A stretch of 64,000 bases of DNA from TWA4 sp051879195. GTDB taxonomy: Bacteria; Bacillota; Clostridia; Lachnospirales; Lachnospiraceae. Location: NCBI GenBank assembly GCA_051879195.1, contig JBJELO010000234.1:25062-89061 (forward strand), read 5' to 3'. The translations under genes were made by a program, and so were the position numbers. Below, in pieces: positions 59,492 through 64,000 of the stretch (the stretch's first letter is position 1; each line of letters opens with the position of its first letter). Below the pieces are notes generated by a model. That model saw nothing but the letters and a program-made list of their open reading frames with translations, ran no database searches and had not been told where the DNA came from.

Positions 59492-61027
59492 TCACACACC
59501 TCTCAGTGCAATCACCGGTCCGCCTTTATTCTCCAGATAATCAGCGGTTATGGTTACCTGGCCGATACCCGGATCTTTGGGAATCTCATACATAAGATCC
59601 TGCATGAACTCTTCCAGAACAGCACGCAGTGCTCTGGCACCCGTCTTCTTCTCCAGCGCCCGCCGGGCGATAACCCGCAGCGCATCCTCTTCAAATATCA
59701 GCTTCACTTCATCCATGGCAAACAGCTTCTGATACTGCTTGATGATGGCGTTCTTCGGCTCCGTCAGAATCCGTACCAGGAAATCCTCGGATAAAGAATC
59801 CAGCGTAACAATGACGGGAAGTCTTCCCAGAAATTCCGGAATCATGCCGAAGGTGCGAAGATCATCAATCGTCACTTTGGAAAGAATTTCTCCCTCTGTT
59901 TTTGAATCAGCATCATACAGCTCCGCACCAAAACCAATGGAATTGTTCTTCGTCAGACGTTCTTTGATGATACGCTCCAGCTCAGGGAAAGCACCTCCGC
60001 AGATAAAAAGAATGTTGTCCGTATCCACTGTGGTGGTGGGAACCATCATATTCTTGCTGCTGCCGCCGATGGGAACCTCCACCTTGCTGCCCTCCAGCAT
60101 CTTCAGAAGCTCCTGCTGCACCGATTCTCCGCTCACATCACGGCTGTTCATATTCTTCTTTTTGGCAATCTTATCAATCTCATCGATAAATACAATGCCA
60201 TGCTCCGCCTTGTCCACATCGTTGTCCGCTGCTGCCAGAAGCTTGGAAATAACACTTTCAATATCGTCGCCGATATAGCCGGCTTCCGTCAGCGACGTAG
60301 CATCGGCAATGGCCAGAGGTACATCAAGCAGGCGTGCCAGTGTCTTCACCAGATACGTCTTACCGCTTCCGGTAGGACCAAGCATCAGAAGATTCGACTT
60401 TTCAATCTCCACTCCGTCGGAATTATCGGCAAATACTCTCTTGTAATGATTGTAAACCGCAACGGAAATGGCCTTTTTGGCTTTCTCCTGTCCAACCACA
60501 TATTCATCCAGCTGCTGTTTGATCTGGTGAGGCGCCGGAATCGTACGGATATCAAATTCCGCCCGCTCCCTGGCTTTCTCCTCCTCACTCTTTTTCTTCA
60601 CCTGATAACGGCTCTGTTCCTGCATGGGATTCATGAACATCATGCTGATATTGGGACCCCTGCTCTTTTTCTCTTTCCCGTCTTTTTTGTCACCGCCGTC
60701 TTTCCCATCATCGTGGTCTGAACCACTGTCTGCAGACTGGCCTTTATTCCCCGTCTGCTCATGGCTGCCCAGATCAAAGGGCGGCATCATTGAGGTCATA
60801 TTCATCAGGTCAGAATACTGCAGACCGCTGTTCTGAAATGAATCAAATGCGTTCTGCATGCACCGGGAACACACGCAGATATTGCCGGGAAGATGAATCA
60901 GCTTTCCTGTCTGACTCTCCGGCCGTCTGCACATAATGCAGAATTCCTCATAGCCGTCATTGTGAAGGTTGTCGGAATTCCTGTTACTGCTCTCTTCCAG
61001 TATATCATCTTTATGTTCGTTATCCAT
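59492..61027 (-). CDS. clpX: ClpX-type unfoldase with long acidic linker
   Basis: 511 residues, about 80 longer than usual ClpX. An N-terminal zinc-binding domain with CIMC and CVCSRC (residues 30-56) is followed by an acidic Asp/Gly/Lys linker (about 90-145). The AAA+ domain has GPTGSGKTYLVKTLA, ADATSLTEAGYIGDD and HGIVFIDEIDKIAKK; the pore and arginine regions GGAFPELERIIKER and GRLPVIVTL are present. The IGF loop for ClpP appears as NSIGFGAE. It may deliver substrates to ClpP or be a second, specialised copy. No clpP adjacent. Confidence 0.9.
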   Translation of the reverse strand: MDNEHKDDILEESSNRNSDNLHNDGYEEFCIMCRRPESQTGKLIHLPGNICVCSRCMQNAFDSFQNSGLQYSDLMNMTSMMPPFDLGSHEQTGNKGQSADSGSDHDDGKDGGDKKDGKEKKSRGPNISMMFMNPMQEQSRYQVKKKSEEEKARERAEFDIRTIPAPHQIKQQLDEYVVGQEKAKKAISVAVYNHYKRVFADNSDGVEIEKSNLLMLGPTGSGKTYLVKTLARLLDVPLAIADATSLTEAGYIGDDIESVISKLLAAADNDVDKAEHGIVFIDEIDKIAKKKNMNSRDVSGESVQQELLKMLEGSKVEVPIGGSSKNMMVPTTTVDTDNILFICGGAFPELERIIKERLTKNNSIGFGAELYDADSKTEGEILSKVTIDDLRTFGMIPEFLGRLPVIVTLDSLSEDFLVRILTEPKNAIIKQYQKLFAMDEVKLIFEEDALRVIARRALEKKTGARALRAVLEEFMQDLMYEIPKDPGIGQVTITADYLENKGGPVIALRGV

Positions 61028-61052
61028 TTTATCAACTCCATTTATTTCTTTT

Positions 61053-61100
61053 CTGTTCAGAACCAGGCACTTTTCTGTAAATCTATCCGGCTCTGAACAG
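61053..61100. repeat. Palindrome with CTGTTCAG arms
   Basis: CTGTTCAGAACC (61053-61064) pairs with GGCTCTGAACAG (61089-61100), one mismatch. Located in the clpX leader. Confidence 0.65.
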
Positions 61101-61114
61101 TAGCTTTATTATGC

Positions 61115-61149
61115 AAAAAGAGACTCCCGGTGAAAACTCTCACCGGGAG
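61115..61149 (-). terminator. Terminator after htrA
   Basis: Minus-strand CTCCCGGTGA pairs perfectly with TCACCGGGAG around 6 bases, followed by TCTCTTTTT. It is about 50 bases past the htrA stop. Confidence 0.82.
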
Positions 61150-61200
61150 CTGCACATATTCGTATTATAACGGATTCGAAGCTATCAGACAAGATTTTTC

Positions 61201-62826
61201 TTACTGTTTTACCTGTTTTGCCAGAGTTACTTCGATTTCCATGGACTCATACTCCGTACCGTTTGCACGGGATACGGTTAATTTAACAGTATCGCCAATG
61301 GAATAATATTTCAGTTCCTCCGTCAGATCTTCCTGGGTGGTTACTTTTGTTCCGTTAATCTTTGTGATAATATCTCTCACCTGAAGTTCGGATTTGGATG
61401 CTGCTCCGCCGTCCAGAATCGAGTAGACGTAAACACCCTGAGGCATATCATACGCCTGCGCGGAAGTGGAATCTACCGTCTTACAGGTAATTCCCAGATA
61501 TCCTCTCTGATTTTCGTTAACTTCCACCTTGGTCGTCTGCTTCATCAGATCATCGATAATATCATATACTGCCGAAATGGGAATGGCAAAGCCCATGCCT
61601 TCTACATCTGTGTCACTGTACTTGGCGGAATTGATACCGATGATCTCACCTCTGCTGTTTACCAGAGCACCGCCGCTGTTGCCGGGGTTGATTGCTGCAT
61701 CTGTCTGAAGAAGATTTTTCGTGATTCCCTCCGATGTCTGAACCTCACGGTTCAATGCGCTGATATAACCCACGGTAATGGACTGACCGTATCCCAGAGC
61801 ATTGCCGATGGCAATGACGCCCTGACCAACCTTGCAGTCATCAGCTGTATCCATCGTTGCAATGGCGATGGCATTTTTGGTTTCCTCTTCCAGATCTGAC
61901 AGAGAAACAGCAACAACAGCCAGATCATTGTCAGAATCGGTTCCCTTTACAGAAGCCTTCGCAGTTGCTTCGTCGTTGAATGTAATCGTCAGCGAATCAG
62001 CATCCTCGATTACGTGATAATTGGTAACGATCAGAAGTTCCGTATCATTCTGTCCGATGATGATACCGGAACCACTTCCTGCCTCAATCTCCTGCTGCTC
62101 TGAGCTGCTGTCCGAATCTGAACCGTAACCGTAACCAAACCAGAACGGCCATCCTCCGTTTCTGTAATTCTCATAAATCTGAGAATTCGTAATTGCCACA
62201 ACGGAAGGAATTACCTTCTCAACAATATCGGAAACATCTCCCAGAGTCGCTCCGTTTGAAGAACTGCTGCTTCCTGATGAAGTCGATGTACCGGAGGTTT
62301 CCGCAATCTTGATGGAAGCTCCCTTTGTCTCGGAATCAGCCACAACACCGGCCTTTTTTGCCGCATACTGTACGCCGACCATGGCAGAACCGGCTACCCC
62401 GCCGAAAAGTACTGCTGACAGTACAATCGCAGCTGTTTTGCGAAGCAGACCACCTTTTTTCTTCGGTGCTTTATGCTCCGGTGTCCTGCCTGAACCTCTG
62501 CCGCCATTACCACCGTCTCCGCCATTACCGCCGCTGCCGCCGGCACCAGTGCCGTTTCCTGCACTGCCGTATGTTCCCGAAGAAGAAGCGTTATAGTAAC
62601 TGCCATAGCTGTAGCTGTTTCCATTACCGGCAGATGAACTGCCGCCGGATGTATAACTGCCATCTGCCTGGCTGTAACTGCCGGAATAACTTCCGCTGCC
62701 GGTATAGCTGCTGTCATTTCCGGGACTCACACTGTCGGGATAACTGCTGCCCGAAGACCCGCTGTTTGAATAACTGTTATTGTCTGTGTAATCATTATAA
62801 TCTGTATATCCATTATTTTCGCTCAT
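61201..62826 (-). CDS. HtrA/DegP-like membrane-anchored serine protease
   Basis: 541 residues from the ATG at 62826 (AGGAGG 7 bases upstream). The first 150 residues are low complexity, rich in Ser, Gly, Tyr and Asn. One membrane helix follows (about 155-178), then an S1C protease with His in IVTNYHVIEDAD, Asp in NDLAVVAV and Ser in NPGNSGGALVNS. A PDZ domain ends the protein (about 435-530). It degrades misfolded proteins at the cell surface. The unusual long cytoplasmic N-terminus is family-variable. It has a terminator of its own. Confidence 0.93.
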   Translation of the reverse strand: MSENNGYTDYNDYTDNNSYSNSGSSGSSYPDSVSPGNDSSYTGSGSYSGSYSQADGSYTSGGSSSAGNGNSYSYGSYYNASSSGTYGSAGNGTGAGGSGGNGGDGGNGGRGSGRTPEHKAPKKKGGLLRKTAAIVLSAVLFGGVAGSAMVGVQYAAKKAGVVADSETKGASIKIAETSGTSTSSGSSSSSNGATLGDVSDIVEKVIPSVVAITNSQIYENYRNGGWPFWFGYGYGSDSDSSSEQQEIEAGSGSGIIIGQNDTELLIVTNYHVIEDADSLTITFNDEATAKASVKGTDSDNDLAVVAVSLSDLEEETKNAIAIATMDTADDCKVGQGVIAIGNALGYGQSITVGYISALNREVQTSEGITKNLLQTDAAINPGNSGGALVNSRGEIIGINSAKYSDTDVEGMGFAIPISAVYDIIDDLMKQTTKVEVNENQRGYLGITCKTVDSTSAQAYDMPQGVYVYSILDGGAASKSELQVRDIITKINGTKVTTQEDLTEELKYYSIGDTVKLTVSRANGTEYESMEIEVTLAKQVKQ

Positions 62827-62965
62827 GTTATTGCCTCCTAAGTGAAATAAATACGCATGTTCATATGAAGAACTCCCTCCGGCTCTGCCTTTGTTCCTCT
62901 TCATGACTATATATTACCAGCCTTTTGTGATGAAATTGTGTTTATTTCATTAAGAGAGTATGTCT

Positions 62966-63175
62966 TCATACATAAACCAGGATTCTTTTCCCGTCCCGAT
63001 ACGCCAGTTCCCACTGGTCGAATTCCCGCTCTTTTTCTTTGCAGCCCCTGATTTTCGATCCGCTGATGCTGTCGCCCAGGTTGATTTCTTCTATATTATT
63101 ATCAGAAGCCAGTTCGTGAAGCTTTTCAACGGAAACAACTTTTCCGTTCAGTTTCATTTTTTCCCTGTTGCTCAT
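62966..63175 (-). CDS. Small protein of unknown function
   Basis: 69 residues with AGGAG 9 bases before the ATG. The sequence is charged and has no signal or membrane segment; a motif KIRGCKEKEREFDQWEL sits at about residues 41-57, followed by YRDGKRILVYV. I do not recognise it. The good ribosome site and length argue that it is real. It lies between htrA and a large palindrome. Confidence 0.6.
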   Translation of the reverse strand: MSNREKMKLNGKVVSVEKLHELASDNNIEEINLGDSISGSKIRGCKEKEREFDQWELAYRDGKRILVYV

Positions 63176-63470
63176 ATAATATCTCTCCTCTCCGGATAAC
63201 GGCCTTTAACAGTCACGCTCTATCAAACTGTTCATCCGGTATCGACCTGAAACACGTCCTGAACAGTTACATTTATGGAACGAAAAAAGAGGACTGAACT
63301 TACAGCTTTCTCCTGCGTTTTCCTGCTTTTACCAGAGTTTATGCCCGAAAATATCAGATTTATTCATAAAACCCCAAAAAGGCAACAGTTCAGACTTCTG
63401 CCGGGAAAATGTGATTTGAACCATCTTCATTTCTCAGGCGAAGTCTGAACTGTTACCCTTTTATCAGTGC
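63176..63470. repeat. Intergenic region with two palindromes
   Basis: AACTGTTCA (63226-63234) pairs with TGAACAGTT (63260-63268). AACAGTTCAGACTTC (63384-63398) pairs perfectly with 63440-63454 around a 41-base loop. On the minus strand the second is followed by TTTTT (63380-63376) and could end the precorrin-8X gene transcript. No gene is seen. Confidence 0.75.
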
Positions 63471-64000
63471 TCAGTCTCTTCTGTCATCGATCTTATACAG
63501 CAGCGCATTAATGATGCATGCCGCAATATTGCTGCCGCCTTTTCTGCCTGCTGCTACAATGTAGGGTACATCTTTCAGGGACATAATCAGTTCCTTGGAC
63601 TGTACCACGTTGACAAACCCCACCGGTACGCCGATGATCAGTTCGGGGTTCAGTTTACCGTCTTCGATCAGTTCGTAGATACGGACCAGTGCTGTAGGGG
63701 CATTGCCGATTGCAAAAATAACCGGTTTATCCAGTGCTGCTGCCTTGTCAATGCAGGCGGTTGCCCGGGTGGTGCCGTTTGCCTTCGCCTGCGCTGCCAC
63801 ATCCTCATCGGACATGAAGCACATGACTTCGCCGCCGTAACGGGCCAGAGCCCGTTTGTTGATGCCCGATTTTGCCATCTGGGTATCGGTTACGATCACC
63901 GCACCCTTTTTGATGGCATCCATGGCTTTTTTCACCGCATTTTCCGAAAATTTCAGATTGTCAGCATAATCAAAATCCGCGCTGGTATGAATGCAGCGTT
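63471..64000 (-). CDS. cobH: Precorrin-8X methylmutase, 5-prime end missing
   Basis: 176 codons in the window; the frame is open at its edge. The conserved CIHTSADFDYADNLKFS with the catalytic His is at the edge, followed by GAVIVTDTQMAKSGIN, FAIGNAPTALVRI and the VGFVNVVQSKEL and GRKGGSN motifs. CbiC/CobH converts precorrin-8X (or cobalt-precorrin-8) to (cobalt-)hydrogenobyrinate, a cobalamin step. Anaerobic or aerobic naming (cbiC versus cobH) cannot be settled. Other cobalamin genes presumably lie beyond the window. Confidence 0.9.
   Translation of the reverse strand, partial: RCIHTSADFDYADNLKFSENAVKKAMDAIKKGAVIVTDTQMAKSGINKRALARYGGEVMCFMSDEDVAAQAKANGTTRATACIDKAAALDKPVIFAIGNAPTALVRIYELIEDGKLNPELIIGVPVGFVNVVQSKELIMSLKDVPYIVAAGRKGGSNIAACIINALLYKIDDRRD

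Noticed and set aside
1..64000. CRISPR array, prophage, insertion sequence, tRNA or rRNA genes
   Set aside because: No regularly spaced direct repeats, integrase, transposase, cloverleaf or rRNA-like stretch was recognised on either strand.

Overview
The window looks like chromosome from a low-to-mid GC, spore-forming anaerobic Firmicute, most likely a Lachnospiraceae member. This is an inference from gene content: a GerMN lipoprotein, a ComEA/ComEC pair, a clostridial-type sulfate operon with AprAB-like APS reductase, DUF4250, an Lsa/Vga-like ABC-F protein and a PPDK_N-type protein. Promoters match the sigma-A consensus and ribosome sites are strong (GGAGG). I see no rRNA, tRNA, CRISPR array, prophage or insertion sequence. 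One 100-N scaffold gap (53991-54090) is flanked by a 55-base direct duplication and is probably an assembly artefact.

Layout. 1-5055: minus-strand operon comEA, response regulator, histidine kinase, GerMN lipoprotein, comEC (cut by the window edge). 5100-11443: arginine biosynthesis, with argC-argB-argD and a CLC antiporter on the minus strand and argG divergent on the plus strand, around a 470-base control region. 11559-15780: an MBL-fold hydrolase, a DUF4250 gene missing from simple ORF calls, an XpaC-TelA pair and a YezD-like gene. 15933-25070: sulfate uptake and activation (sbp-cysT-cysW-cysA-aprA-aprB-cysD-cysN). 25130-29446: a PPDK_N protein and an ABC-F ATPase. 29847-38232: a five-gene operon (SWIM, HEAT-like, MoxR ATPase, DUF5682, VWA) resembling E. 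coli yehLMPQ, function unknown. 38253-48064: an ABC-class ATPase, a heterodimeric ABC exporter, Nudix, nitrilase and clpB. 48061-54609: MocR regulator, secreted barnase-like RNase, PH-domain protein, AraC regulator, aspartate kinase, and an ECF sigma/anti-sigma pair. 55126-64000: typA, an lspA-like gene, an S8 protease, a variant clpX, htrA, a small unknown gene and a truncated precorrin-8X methylmutase.

The most striking signal is upstream of the sulfate operon. A strong promoter is followed by a 53-codon ORF with a good ribosome site and 11 Cys and 9 Met codons. A classic intrinsic terminator follows, then a second long hairpin ending in a U-run, about 500 bases before sbp. This has the layout of translation-coupled transcription attenuation sensing cysteine (and perhaps methionine) supply. 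The same 19-base motif sits at the -35 region of this promoter and of the YezD-like gene promoter, which suggests a shared transcriptional regulator as well. CysN carries a C-terminal APS-kinase-like domain whose P-loop is lost, consistent with APS being reduced directly by AprAB.

Other regulatory structures are terminator-like hairpins in the leaders of argC, the ABC-F gene and the nitrilase gene, and a family of CTGTTCAG/CTGAACAG-type palindromes scattered between genes.
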